This document shows positions 39,434 to 49,900 of a stretch of DNA of 64,000 nt, piece by piece. Position 1 is the first letter of the stretch, and the number at the start of each line of letters is the position of its first letter. Source of the DNA: Ptychodera flava (taxonomy: Eukaryota > Hemichordata > Enteropneusta > Ptychoderidae); NCBI RefSeq assembly GCF_041260155.1, contig NC_091932.1, positions 47,089,629-47,153,628 on the forward strand. The letters are read 5' to 3'. Both the position numbers and the translations under genes were made by a program. The notes below the pieces were generated by a model. The model made no database searches, was not told the origin of the DNA, and was given only the letters and a program-made list of their open reading frames with translations.

Positions 39434-39967
39434 TTAAGGCCCCACTAGCTGCAACTCTTGAAATTTGTTGACCTCAAATTATCTACCTATTCTCTCCTCT
39501 CCGAAATCTACCCTCTGAAGAGATATGAGCTTTTACTGCATTAGGAAACCATTCCTTTCAGAAACATTTGACATGTAAATTCAAATTTTGACGGTCATTT
39601 TGATTTCCAGCCATTTTCAAAATTTGGTAATATTACAAATGAATCAGAACATACAATGTCATAGTTGAAAACATTCACCCCTATGCATTACATTGGACTA
39701 CTCTGTGCAGTTTATATGAAGATTTCAGTGCAGATATGCATAGTATCAAGGGTTTTAGCTTTTCTGCATGGGACTGTGATTTAACGTTTGGGCAAACATT
39801 TAATCGCAGTGTAATCTTTATCTTGTTCAAAATTGCATATATAGCCCCAGCAGGTAGTTAACAATAAGTGCATACACACACCTAAATGACTACATTGTCA
39901 CCAACTTATTTTAGTTTGAAAGAAAAATCATAAAAATAATGCTAAAAGATACAGCTAGTGGGGCTTA
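39434..39967. mobile_element. TTAA-flanked MITE, GCCCCACTAGCTG family
   Basis: TTAAGGCCCCACTAGCTGCA at the left and CAGCTAGTGGGGCTTAA at the right (ending 39967) form inverted ends bounded by TTAA. Total length is about 534 bp. It is non-coding; the family resemblance is in the TTAA target only. Confidence 0.65.
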
Positions 39968-40339
39968 ACATGGGGGACACACTTCAACTTTGTGTTTCAT
40001 CCAATTTGAATACAACATACTAACAACAAACTTGAAGTTTATCAATGAATAAACAAGAACAACAATACAGTCCAGGTTTCTCCTTTCAGAGGCATAAAAA
40101 CGTATCTAAACTGTCCTGGTGGTTGTAACAACTCAGTTCACACTGCTTCATTCAGGCGGACTACACGTGCACCAGAAATGTAGCAAAATATAATTATAAA
40201 TTCCGAGTGCAACCATAGACAGTAGAGAAACTACCGTCTATGGTGCAACAGAGGCCAACCGCAGCCTTCATTGTTTGTAGACTGCTTAAAATTACGATAT
40301 AGCGCACTGGAAAAGCTTAACTGCATGTCCTAAGTCAAT

Positions 40340-41033
40340 ATACAAATCAAACTGCTAAAAACTCTAATGTTCAAGGTTTCCTTCATCACTTCATATCTTC
40401 TGAGCCTGAAACTCAGCTTGAATAGCCCATACGGGGGCCTCTTCATATATGATTGTGTTAGTAGAAAAAACAATTCTAAGATCTTGTGAGACTAGCTAAA
40501 GATGCACGGCGTCTCTGTGACGCATGCTTCAAAAACATGTTATCCAGGTGCTTCTTAAAACTGGTTAATTTTTCCGTTCCCATCGTAGTTCCTTACTTTA
40601 CGAGGAGGTGGACCGCCTCCCCTTGTGGTTGTCGGGCAGCTGCCTCAGCATCTTCTTCCTCAGAAAACATGTATGGTAGATGCAGACTTTTTACCGTACA
40701 TGTCTTCTGAGGAAGAAGATGCTGAGGCAGATGCCCAGCAACCAGAAAAGGGAGGCGGTCCACCTCCTCGTAAAGTAAGGAACTACGATGGGAACGGAAA
40801 AATTAACCAGTTTTAAGAAGCACCTGGATAACATGTTTTTGAAGCATGCGTCACAGAGACGCCGTGTATCTTTAGCTAGTCTCACAAGATCTTAGAATTG
40901 TTTTTTCTACTAACACAATCATATATGAAGAGGCCCCCGTATGGGCCATTCAAGCTGAATTTTCAGGCTCAGAAGATATGAAGTGATGAAGGAAACCTTG
41001 AACATTAGAGTTTTTAGTAGTTTGATTTGTATT
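40340..41033. mobile_element. Foldback element with ~340-bp near-perfect inverted arms
   Basis: Left arm 40340-40678 and right arm 40692-41033 are near-identical inverted copies around a loop of about 13 bases. The outer ends read ATACAAATCAAACT and its complement. Both arms encode, on opposite strands, the same start MRLAKDARRLCDACFKNM (T replaces the second A in one). The reverse frame of the right arm reads MSSEEEDAEADAQQPEK then GGGPPPRKVRNYDGNGK. In the left arm the latter frame is shifted by one base. I recognise no family. It is either a foldback transposon or an inverted duplication of a coding fragment. Confidence 0.75.
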
Positions 41034-41508
41034 TGTTTTTCTTTTTATCACGCCAGTCTGCTTTTTCCAGCGGGGCTTCTTCCCGACATTTCAGTTTCTG
41101 TAACATGAATGTTGTAGTATACTATTTTAGAACTATAGAGAAATGCGCTTATTGCTCAAAATATTGCATAAAACTATATAGTGTACAGAAGTAAAATATA
41201 TCAGACACATATTAAATGAATGAAATATTGCGAGATAAGATAAAGGGGAAGATAAAAAAGCTTCCCTTACTCTTTTTAGTCTTTCATGACGACAAACTCT
41301 GCGTCGATGAATCGCCAATTTACTATTTGTTTCTCTCTTTTGTTGATCCACTCTTGTCCTCCAATATGCAGAATATGTGTAACATGCTTCTAGAATTCAA
41401 AGAAAGTCCAGACATTCATGCAAGTGAGAAAGCCTGGAACGGAAATCAAGCTTTAAAAAGTTTTAGCAGTTATAATTTACATATGTGAGCTTTTCGCGGG
41501 TAATGCCT

Positions 41509-41609
41509 TAGCTCTGCATGGCAGGGCTGTGTGCCCGGGGCTGAATGTTACCGGCGTTATACGGAGGACGTATAACGCCGGTAACACACAACCTTGCCAT
41601 GCAGAGCTA
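41509..41609. mobile_element. 101-bp hairpin MITE with 9-bp target duplication
   Basis: TAGCTCTGCATGGCAGGG at the left and CCTTGCCATGCAGAGCTA at the right are inverted; an inner GTTAYCGGCGTTATACG-like stem also pairs. The 9-bp direct repeat GTAATGCCT lies at 41500-41508 and 41610-41618. Long inverted ends with 9-bp duplications fit a Mutator-like (MULE) MITE. Same family as 46478-46700. Confidence 0.8.
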
Positions 41610-41716
41610 GTAATGCCTATACAAATTTTACTACTCGGGACATCTTATCAATGCTTGCTCAGCTCATAATATCTATCGTTTAAAATCACAAGAAACGAGT
41701 GTTCAACGGTCAAGCT

Positions 41717-41769
41717 AGTCACACACACACACGCACGCACGCACACATATATATTTATATAATTATTAT

Positions 41770-41828
<59 letters not shown>

Positions 41829-41962
41829 AAATGTATACAATGTGCCCTCCCGGTTATCACCATAATGGCTTTATGGCAACCTCTGAACTTGGGCACAGAG
41901 CGTACGGTATATATATATACACACACACACATACACACACGCACAAACACACACACAAACAA
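41717..41962. repeat. (CA)n and (AT)n microsatellite cluster
   Basis: CACACGCACGCAC at about 41720-41745, a long AT run at about 41774-41818 and CA-rich runs to 41962. Apparent Ile-Tyr and His-Thr peptides here are repeat artefacts. Confidence 0.85.
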
Positions 41963-42127
41963 ACTGTATTTTTTTGGCACGGTACCCTGCATTTCCAACT
42001 CGTTCGTGTCATACTGACGGCGGTTAGTACTCAAATTTGATTCATTACTTGACGATGTAAAGTGTTTATTTAAGGGAAACAATTCGAGCTACTGAACTTT
42101 CGTCAGTCAGGTCAAAACTATGATATC

Positions 42128-42255
42128 TACCTGCTCGTGTTGTTCGTTTAGGGTACGTGCTGTTCTGTATTCTACTACAGGTAGGTCACAATCGCTTGTG
42201 CACCAGACAGAGTAGATGACATTCATGCCCCAGGGTGGGGAGAAGGGGCGAGACA
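42128..42255 (+). repeat. Duplicated segment upstream of gene 3 (copy at 61975-62100)
   Basis: The block with CTGCTCGTGTTGT, GTGCTGTTCTGTATTCTACT, GTAGGTCACAATCGCTTGTG and GGTGGGGAGAAGGGGCGAGA recurs at 61975-62100 with few changes. It marks the left part of the unit that was duplicated to give genes 3 and 4. TACTACAG/GTAGGT would also suit an exon end, but that is a guess. Confidence 0.7.
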
Positions 42256-42430
42256 CTGACACCCAAATATATTTGGTACAGCCTGCAATGTGTGTTCAAA
42301 TAGCTGCAGTAGTAGTAACTGTACATAGCTCCAGGTTTTGCCTGGGTATTTTATTCGGGTCAGATGACAAACGTCCGACCCAAATACCCAGGCAAACTCT
42401 CGAGCAACAGTACTGCAGCTGGAATACGTT

Positions 42431-42549
42431 AGCCATGGGTACGATCCTGCTGTGTGTTTCAGGTGTTGTACGGCCTCCCACCATGCTGAGGGAGACCGTA
42501 CAATGCTGGGGACACCTGGAACACAGTGACAGCATGGAACGCAGAGCTT
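42431..42549. mobile_element. Degenerate member of the 9-bp-duplication hairpin MITE family
   Basis: CTGTGTGTTTCAGGTGTTGT then ACGGCCTCC (42449-42477) aligns with CTGTGTGTTCCCGGCGTTAT then ACGGCC in the element at 46478. Its inverse GGGAGACCGTACAATG and ACACCTGGAACACAG follows. A separate hairpin, TTGCCTGGGTATT/AATACCCAGGCAA, lies just left at about 42337-42400. No target duplication can be made out, so it is old. Confidence 0.5.
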
Positions 42550-42794
42550 GTGTTCGGACCGTACCTTGATCGGTTCAATCATGGAGGTACCTACAATTTT
42601 CAGTTAAACCAAGGTTAAAATTCTACACTTTACCCAAATACTCTTTATTTTCTACAAAATTACAAGTCAAAAAGACATGACGCTGATGACGCACAACGGG
42701 TTGATAGTGTGGTATATATTATTGTGACAGTGTCCCCCGAGGGTGGGACATTCTACCCAACAATTATAAGCGTGCATTAACCTACGTGCTTTTT

Positions 42795-44331
42795 TGCTCA
42801 CGTGTTGACACACGTGAGCATATGTTGCAGCGATGTCTGTCTGTCTGTGTGTCTCTCTGTGTGTCTGTCTGTCTGTCTGTCTGTCTGTGTACTCAATTTA
42901 TCAAAAACGGCTCATCAGATCAGAATCAAATCTGGTACATAGATTTAGTTTGCAACTGGCAAGAACTGATTAGTTTTTTGTGGGTGTGGCTTGCTTACTT
43001 TTTGCTCATTTGCATAATTAATGATTTTAGAAAAAAACTGATATATATTGACAACGACTGCACACAATTTGATGATATTCGCTACAAATGTTGATCACAC
43101 CACAATATATCAGCTGTGAAAGATATTAAGGGGTGACGTGAAAGATAATTACTAATTTGCATGTTTAATGAAATTTCCTAATTAGGAGTATATATCTGAA
43201 TGTACTCAATCAAAATTGACGAAACTTGGTATGCATATTGAAGATACTATGATTTAACATTACTGAAAGTCATTAAGCATTTTACTTCATCCAAATCCTA
43301 ATTTGCATATTTAATGACCTTTTGAAATTAAGGATATATATTTGACGTTACATGACCAAAATTGATGAAACTTGCTATGTACATTAAAGATAATATGATA
43401 AAACCTTATTAAGTGTCATTAAGCATTTTTACATCAGCCAATTCCTAATTTGCATATTTTATGAACTTTCCTAATAAGGGGTATTTATCTGAATTGACGT
43501 GACCAAAGTTGATGAAACTGGCTATGTATATTAAAGATACTATAATAGAACATTATTGAAAGTCATTAAGCATTTGAACTTTAGCCAATTCCTTATTTGC
43601 ATATTTAATGAACTTTCATAATCAGGGATATTTATCTGTATTGACTCGACCAAAGTTGACGAAACTTGCTATGTACATGAAAGATATATGAAACGACATT
43701 ATTGAAAGTCATTAAGCATTTTTACTTCATCCAAAGCCTAATTTGCATATTTAATGAATTTTTGAAATTAGGGATATATATTTGAATTTACATGACCAAA
43801 ACTGATGACACTTGCTATGTACATTAAAGATACTATTATGTAGGCTAACATTATTGAAAGCATTCAGCATTTTGCTTCAGCCAATTCCTGATTTGTGTAT
43901 TAAATGAACTTTCCTAATTAGGGATATGTTCTAGGATTTATTTGATCAAAGTTGGCATAACATGCTATGTACATTGATGATTATACCAGGTTATACCAAT
44001 ATTGGAAGTCATTTCGCACTTAAGTTTTCATGTCAGCTAATAAATAGTTTGCATATCTAATTAACTTTCAAAGTTTGGAATATATAGTTTGAAGGACTTG
44101 ACCAAAGGCAATTATACTTCCAAAATAAAGTGATGATACAATGACAGCAGTCAAAGAAATTAATTATTTTATATCAGCTAATTACATATTTGAATACTTA
44201 ATGACCTATAGAGTTAATCTGTGGTGAATATTGTTCATTATGTTGATCATAATACTTTCAATGAAGTTGCAAACATGCGGCAAAGGTTCAAATTTACACA
44301 TAACTGCAATATATAATGAAACACGTGAGCA
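42795..44331 (+). mobile_element. 1.5-kb terminal-inverted-repeat element with ~147-bp internal array
   Basis: TGCTCACGTGT (42795-42805) and ACACGTGAGCA (44321-44331) are perfect 11-bp inverted ends; a second ACACGTGAGCA beside the left end makes a terminal hairpin. A GTCT microsatellite lies at 42836-42890. It is followed by about eight units whose AATTTGCATATTTAATGA word recurs near 43154, 43300, 43446, 43594 and 43740, about 147 bp apart, each with a GAAACTTGCTATGTACATTA-like core. No coding capacity was seen. Confidence 0.7.
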
Positions 44332-44829
44332 TTTACAGTTCATATCTGGTTCTGTCTTGGGTTTTCCTCCAGCTCACAGGCACATGGCATGGTGCTATCT
44401 TCTTGCTCTCCCGAACTCGTATAATTCCCTCCCTGGTCTGATAGGAGCTGAGTCCTGAATATACATCCTCCGCTCGCACGGGTCCGTTGATTTCGGGGAG
44501 CATTCAGCTGCCCGGACAACAGACCTTTAAGTTGGCAAGCAAAGATGTAAACATATAGTCCAAGGTTCAAGCTAAATTGTAAAGAGTCTCACTAGTTCAT
44601 GATAGCTGGTCATAAGATAAAGAAGTTTCCAGCAGAAAACTTGCTGAATCCAATGTTGTTTTTGAGAGTCAAATGTTGCGGCAAAGTAATTAATGATTAC
44701 AACAAAAGGGGAATATTTGGAAACAAGGTTACAAACCTAATTTAGTAATTGACAGACATAGTACAGCTCAGTGTACCTCACCTTCAAAATCAGTAACATA
44801 ATTGTAAAAATCTGTAACGAAATCACAAT

Positions 44830-45640
44830 AACGTAAGTAGTAAATATGCATGTCTTTCAGCTTGACTGTTAACAATTGCATGTTCATCTCACATGCACGT
44901 TTTCTTCTAAAGTATACACAGAATGTGTTGATAAGCCAGACATTAAAAGTTACCGAATCATTTAATCACTAATTAGAAAAACATGAACTAAGTCTCTCGG
45001 ATCTTAGGGAAGACATATATCCCAAATTTGTAAGAAAAACATACCAAGAGATTATGGTCTCGGCAGAGACGCCACAATGTCAGAACACAGGGTGCCAGTT
45101 AATGACCTCTCGCAAGTTAAGAGAAAGGTAATTGACTGCTGTCTTTCTTAAGACCAGAAATACTTTCGTGTTTTTCTATAACCAATGAATTAAATGAGCC
45201 GGCAACTTTAAACGAACAAAGTCGGCCATTTTTCATTAATTTTGTTTGATACGAGACACTATTTATATTGTTTGACATGTTGAAAGATAATGAATGGGTG
45301 ACCATGCACATATTCGACCCCGGTTTGAGACAAATTAAATAAAACCATCCCGAGAAAGAATAGATGGTTATGACCATTTATTCTTTCTCGCGTTGGTTTC
45401 AGGTATTGTGTCTAAAACCACGGTCGAATATATCCATGGTCACCCATTCATTCATTATCTTTCAACATGTCAAACAATATAAACAGTGTTTCGTATCAAA
45501 CAAAATTCATGAAAAATGGCCGACTTTAAAATGTCTGGCTTATCAACACATCTGTGTGTACTTTAGGAGACAACGCGTGTGATGAACTTGCAATTGCAGT
45601 CAAGCTGAAATACCTGTATACCAGTACTATGTAGTAAATG
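44830..45640. repeat. ~800-bp imperfect palindrome upstream of gene 3
   Basis: The arms meet at about 45363 (AGAAAGAATAGATGGT against ACCATTTATTCTTTCT). Matches continue outward: CACCCATTCATTCATTATCT, AAAATGGCCGACTTT, GTCTGGCTTATCAACACA, and TTTCAGCTTGACTG on the left against CAGTCAAGCTGAAA on the right. The left arm carries about 265 extra bases (44955-45220) absent from the right arm. It ends some 20 bases before the block shared by genes 3 and 4. Confidence 0.7.
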
Positions 45641-45661
45641 TCAAAAGAACTAATGGAAGAA

Positions 45662-45936
45662 CCAGGGGTTTAGGACTAGGTCTCATAGCATTGATTTAGA
45701 CTGGTTTCAATGAATGCAATACCTCAGTCACTATGGACTGTCTTTGCTATGCACATACAGAATACAGCTGTTTGCTTGAAAACACGGGTCAAAGGTCATT
45801 GATTGGTGGTATATGTACTGGTAAAACTCAGTATTCACCTTGTCTTGACAAATGAAGTGAAATCTGAGGCTGAACTTTGCCAAGAATTTCAGCAAATATT
45901 TAGTAAGATCATCTCAGTGGACGTTGCAAAGCAGAG
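45662..45936 (+). promoter_or_regulatory. Putative promoter and noncoding first exon of gene 3
   Basis: The whole block, from CCAGGGGTTTAGGACTAGGT to GGACGTTGCAAAGCAGAG, recurs before gene 4 at 63109-63382. In both, the conserved end is followed by a good splice donor (GAG|gtaag at 45937 and 63383), and each coding exon 1 has an acceptor shortly before its ATG. The simplest reading is promoter plus 5' UTR exon. The transcription start and any TATA box were not identified. Confidence 0.5.
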
Positions 45937-46477
45937 GTAAGTTTTCACAGGAGAGAAACAATTAATTGTTTACCATTTTTGGATAGTGTATCATTTGATA
46001 TTTAAAGCCACACATGGAAGTGGCCATGAATTGAAAGTACCATACTCGGGAGATGGTCAACCACTCTGACGTAATTTCGAACTGGCCGAAAATGTGCGGG
46101 GATAGTGGTCTGAGTAGTGAGCATAGGAAAGACAGACACGAGTAGGTTATGTCTGAAATGCTCAAAAGACCTATAATATTAAGTAAATATAATTACAAAA
46201 ATTACTTGAAGTACAGAAGTTGAACTACACACAAAAAATCACTTAGACAATTGTGACTCTCAGCGATGACAAGGGTGTACTCACAACACAAAGCTATTCG
46301 AAGTGCAGTCTTTTAATCTTGGAGTATGAGTGATATCGGCGAGTACCTTAGCAGAGGAGACGTGCTTGTAGACTGCTGCAAAGATGACCACGGAAAGCCC
46401 GGTAGCTATAGAAAGTTCGTTGCAACACTTGTAGTGTCAGTGTCCGGTTTATGTGAGAAAACTAGCTGGTTCAGATA

Positions 46478-46700
46478 TAGCCCTGCGTACATGTCTGTGT
46501 GTTCCCGGCGTTATACGGCCTCCACCACAGCCCTGCAACGGTCTATGGAGATAACTGGCGACTCTGCGGTCCGGATCCGGGCCGCAACGAAAAACGGTCT
46601 TTTTGGCCGAAATTCTACTCTATCGGGGCAAAATCCTTTCCCTGCCTACCTGCTGGAGGCCGTATAACGCCGGTAACACACAGACCTGTACGCAGGGCTA
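46478..46700. mobile_element. 223-bp MULE-like MITE with 9-bp target duplication
   Basis: About 43-bp inverted ends begin TAGCCCTGCGTACATGTCTG and end in its complement, with very few mismatches. The 9-bp direct repeat GTTCAGATA lies at 46469-46477 and 46701-46709. The interior is CpG-rich and non-coding. The 9-bp duplication with long inverted ends fits Mutator-like elements. It sits in intron 1 of gene 3 and is absent from the matching intron of gene 4, so it inserted after that duplication or was lost. Confidence 0.85.
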
Positions 46701-46943
46701 GTTCAGATACAATCTGATTAAAATAAGATCTAGCGACAGGCAAATCAATATTGCCAACGGAACAGTTCAGGAATTGTTTGACAAAAATCATCTCTTGACA
46801 TTGATTATGATGAATACTTGACTTGGTTTCCCTTCAAGCTTTTCATATCAGTCAATAAAACTACATGTACTTGTGTAGTGTAGTCATATAGAGATTATCC
46901 ACTTTTATTGTTGTTGTTTGGTCTACAGCTTAGACACTTTTAA

Positions 46944-49900
46944 ATGGATGAGCAAGAAAAGTGGCAGAATAGATGGTTGATGGGCAAAATAGGATTTCAT
47001 AAAAATTATGTAAATGAGTAAGTAAAAAAGCTCTGTTACAAGAGTTGTTGTTTGTGACTATTCAAAATAAAAACAGTCTATTATCCTTGACACGCACACA
47101 CAAAAATTCCAAGAGAAATACACGGAAAGGAACCTGTGACGTCACAATTCGCAGTGTTAGTATTTAATGTGGAATTTTTAATCCTTCACCCCCTCTCTCA
47201 AATGTAGAGGTCCACATTTGGTATAGTAAATTAGAGGTTCATACCAAAATTGTGTTTTAAACTAGTGACATTTGTGGATTTTAAAGTGCTCCCCCTGAGT
47301 TTATGACGAGAAAGAAACACAATTCTTCTCTGAAAGCATATTAAATATTTATTCAGTTCATTTTAAAAAGATTTGAAAGCCCTATTACTGAGATCTCCTA
47401 TAATACTGGTATCTATAATCAATTATTGCATGAAGTTATCTTATAGATAATATTGATCTGCTTACTGGAGGAAAGAAAGGGATCAAAATATTTGTACCCC
47501 TTTGTGGAAAATCTATTGACCTAAAATGGTGAGTAAAATTGCTATGTTGATGCAACACCATGGCATTAAAAACTTACACCTTCCCTAGAGGTAAATTTAC
47601 TGTTGAATGTGTTAGATCTTGCCATCACTTATAATCGTTACAAAGTTCACATAAAATTATAGATGTCAACACTAAGCTGATAAAATTAATAGGTCAAATA
47701 TCAACAGTCGGTATGAAAATAATATTTTCAATGGGAGGGGGTCTGCATGCATACACACAGGATATCTAGATGCATGATGTAAACATAGCTGGAACATGTA
47801 AATTTTACGATTTACTGCACGACAAACCTTTTAAACTTCATCACTCTCTAGAGTACCTTAGGGATTGAGTGTTTGCATTGGTTATATGTTCCCATTCCAC
47901 CTTTGAGCATAGTTCCGGCAACCCCCCCTCCTGTGAAAATATTATTTTAATGAAGAAGCTGCCATTAGACTAACATTTGATTTCTGCAATCATGAAATGT
48001 CCAAGTAATGATGACATCAAGATGATTAATAACATCTGTCATTGGATCCTGTTTATAGGTTTGCAGATCTTGGTCATGATGTCACTGGACTTGAGTTTTG
48101 TGATGTTGCAATAAAGACATTTTTTGAAGAACAGCAAATGGATTATGCAGTATCACAGATGGAAAATCTGAAAGGCGGAACAATCTTCAAAGTAAGCTAT
48201 ACATCGATGCCATGTTCAAGCTCAGTCCTTTAATTGACTTTCGGTTTGTCACGATATTATCCATCTTAATTTCATGCCAGTGGTCAGTATCTGACCTTGC
48301 AATCATGCATGGATCGTACGAAATTTTAGAAAAAAAAGAACGGTTTCTGTGCTATCTTCAGAATGCAACGTTTCTTTGACCATGTCCAAATTTTAGCAAC
48401 ATCCTGTGGTATGCTATCACACTGATTGCTGCTCTTCGTGGGAGTCCATAAGAATGAAGGAGTGTACCACAAGACAGGGTTCACTCTTAGCTAAGAAAAT
48501 CATCTGAGCCATCCCGTTAGTCTGTCCATGCATCTGTGCATCTGTGCATGCTTCCAGAGCCATTTCTCAGATATGCCCAAATCGATTTCATTCATACTTA
48601 ATTTCCATGAGTATACTATCTCATATTTGTTTCAAGATCTGATCCAACAGTCATTTTATCACGATAAATTGTAAAATAAGAGCTGTTATATTACTCAGAC
48701 ACACGTTGATCAATGTGACTCAAACTGTGAAAACATGCGATTTATATTGCTCTCATGTGCGTTTTTCTTATTTGTTATTATTCTGTCATTTTGTACAATA
48801 CTTTAGGCACTGCCAAAGTGATTAAATAACTTGAAAACAAAGAGAAAATAACTCAAGGTCATACCCTTTCACCACATATGGTTTGGCCAAAATTCATTGT
48901 TATCAATAGTGATTCTGGACCAGTTTAGTGGGAATGGGGATGAACAGGTTATTAATGATGGCAGTCATGTCTTCTTACGCCGTTCCAAAGATCCCATTCT
49001 TCCATGGATATAAATTCTTTACCATGCATGTATTAATTCCAATTGAGATATCAGCCACGTAATAAACCCAAAACACTGTTCAAGCGCCATCCTGTTTAAG
49101 TCATACTGACATTTCCATTATCTTGTCCTCTTAATCAAAACCTTTTGATAAGTTTGGCTTGAAGGTTTTCTCTTGAGTGTATCAGTGTGTTATATCTTGA
49201 ATTGTCATAATAGTTTATCGAGTGCAAATATATTTGACTCTCACTAAAAATTATTTTGTTTGTGTTTCAGAGCAAAGAACACAACATACAAGTTTATTGT
49301 TGTGATTTCTTTGACTTTTCCAGGTAAGTTGTAAATGATACTAACGGATTACTCATTGACTCTGATGATATATTTAAAAAAACTGATTTTATTTTCAACT
49401 TTCACTGTCCTCAACTTTTTTGATAAAAAACAAAAGCAGGACTACTACAGATGATAGATGTTGTGTACCATCGGCACAAACGATAAAGGTTAAAAAGTGT
49501 GCACCTTGAAGTAAAAGAGCTGAAAACTTTCCTCAGTGAAACTTTCATTCATTCTCTTACCAAATTGAGAATAGAAGTCAGGGGTCACTGTGCAAAGTTT
49601 GGCACTAAAGAAAAAATTGCTTGACACTTACTGATATTTGGAATTCAAAATGACTGCCATCCATATGTGAAGTCTATGGAGAAAAATGTTATTTTCGATT
49701 TTCGAAAGACTAAGAAAGTGATTTTTGTCTTTCTCCAAGAGCTTATAAATAAGTTTCATAAGTGGTAGACCAGAAACATATTGAACAAGGGATCTAGCGG
49801 CCAATAGAGCTTGCTGTATTATGTAGAGACTATTTTTGACACATGTGTGTTGATAAAGAAGGTGGAAATCTTTGATCGCCGACTCTTTAAGAGGGCATGG

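Noticed and set aside
41648-42082. Open frames over CA/AT microsatellites
   Set aside because: Pure dinucleotide-repeat translation with no independent coding signal.
42216-42582. Overlapping 117-aa and 119-aa frames on opposite strands
   Set aside because: They span two adjacent hairpins, whose inverted symmetry keeps both strands open. No family resemblance.
46326-46667. 113-aa plus-strand frame in intron 1 of gene 3
   Set aside because: It runs into the MULE-like MITE and is absent from the homologous intron of gene 4.
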